Shown here in pieces: positions 6,770 to 6,891 of a DNA stretch of 6,891 nt. The DNA comes from Gemmatimonadota bacterium. GTDB lineage: Bacteria > GCA-2686955. The DNA is taken from the NCBI GenBank assembly GCA_002686955.1, contig NYZA01000138.1, forward strand, positions 1-6,891, in the 5' to 3' direction. How positions within the stretch are numbered: position 1 is the first letter of the stretch; each line of letters begins with the position of its first letter. The position numbers and the translations under genes were made by a program. The notes beneath the pieces were generated by a model. The model ran no database searches and was not told where the DNA came from. It saw only the letters and a program-made list of their open reading frames with translations.

Positions 6770-6891
6770 CGTTCGAAATCTCAGTTGATTAGCCCGGATT
6801 TCTCACGAGATTCCTGCTGCGACCGCACATCTCCCTGCCCTGCCGGCACTTCCCACCGTTTCGCCTTGTGCGACGTAGCACCACTACGCCT
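6770..6891. other. Non-coding 3' flank, no gene seen; possible element edge
   Basis: No reading frame with coding character is visible in these 122 bases on either strand. Weak inverted repeats follow the acyl-CoA dehydrogenase stop: GAAATC at 6775-6780 against GATTTC at 6797-6802, and AATCTC at 6777-6782 against GAGATT at 6807-6812. They lack a T-run, so they are poor terminators. Near the end, CGTAG at 6874-6878 and CTACG at 6884-6888 flank a 5-base loop. The stretch from about 6788 (TTAGCCCGGATTTCTCA) reminded me of the non-coding terminal sequence of some insertion sequences, but this is recollection only and no partner end or transposase is in the window. Confidence 0.3.

Noticed and set aside
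1-6891. CRISPR array, tRNA, rRNA, prophage or defence island
   Set aside because: No regularly spaced direct repeats, no cloverleaf or rRNA-like conserved segment, and no phage or defence protein motifs were seen on either strand.

Overview
This 6.9 kb window has high GC content and strong GC bias at third codon positions. It looks like chromosomal DNA from a GC-rich bacterium. The gene style (a RecQ with a non-E. coli C-terminus, a long VLCAD-like acyl-CoA dehydrogenase, an aldo/keto-reductase-like protein lacking catalytic residues) suggests a myxobacterial, deltaproteobacterial or Binatota-like environmental organism. That assignment is inference only; there is no rRNA or other phylogenetic marker.

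Layout: (1) 1-206 is non-coding and holds a perfect 19-bp inverted repeat with a 29-nt loop, followed by a smaller hairpin. (2) 207-2252 (+) encodes a RecQ-family DNA helicase with all core motifs and a four-cysteine zinc site, but with an unusual domain order. (3) 2253-2384 is a short convergent intergenic region with a GC hairpin and a pyrimidine-rich tract. (4) 2385-3245 (-) encodes an aldo/keto-reductase-fold protein in which all four canonical catalytic positions appear to be replaced. (5) 3246-3339 is a divergent intergenic region. (6) 3340-4692 (+) is the wreck of a three-gene molybdenum hydroxylase operon of the 4-hydroxybenzoyl-CoA reductase / xanthine dehydrogenase superfamily. The start of the [2Fe-2S] small subunit is joined directly to the end of the molybdopterin large subunit, followed by a frameshift. 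The overlapping FAD-subunit gene has its own frameshift near the N-terminus but keeps a complete [4Fe-4S] cysteine loop. (7) 4835-6769 (+) encodes an intact 644-aa acyl-CoA dehydrogenase. (8) 6770-6891 has no gene and may be the edge of something continuing past the window.

Functionally, the right half looks like former CoA-thioester or aromatic catabolism: a reductase that could act on an aromatic CoA ester beside an acyl-CoA dehydrogenase. The molybdoenzyme can no longer be made from this locus as read. The two flanking intact genes (RecQ and the AKR-like protein) have no obvious functional link to it. I see no CRISPR array, tRNA, rRNA, transposase gene or defence system. The most informative biology is the operon decay, the degenerate AKR-like protein and the RecQ architecture.
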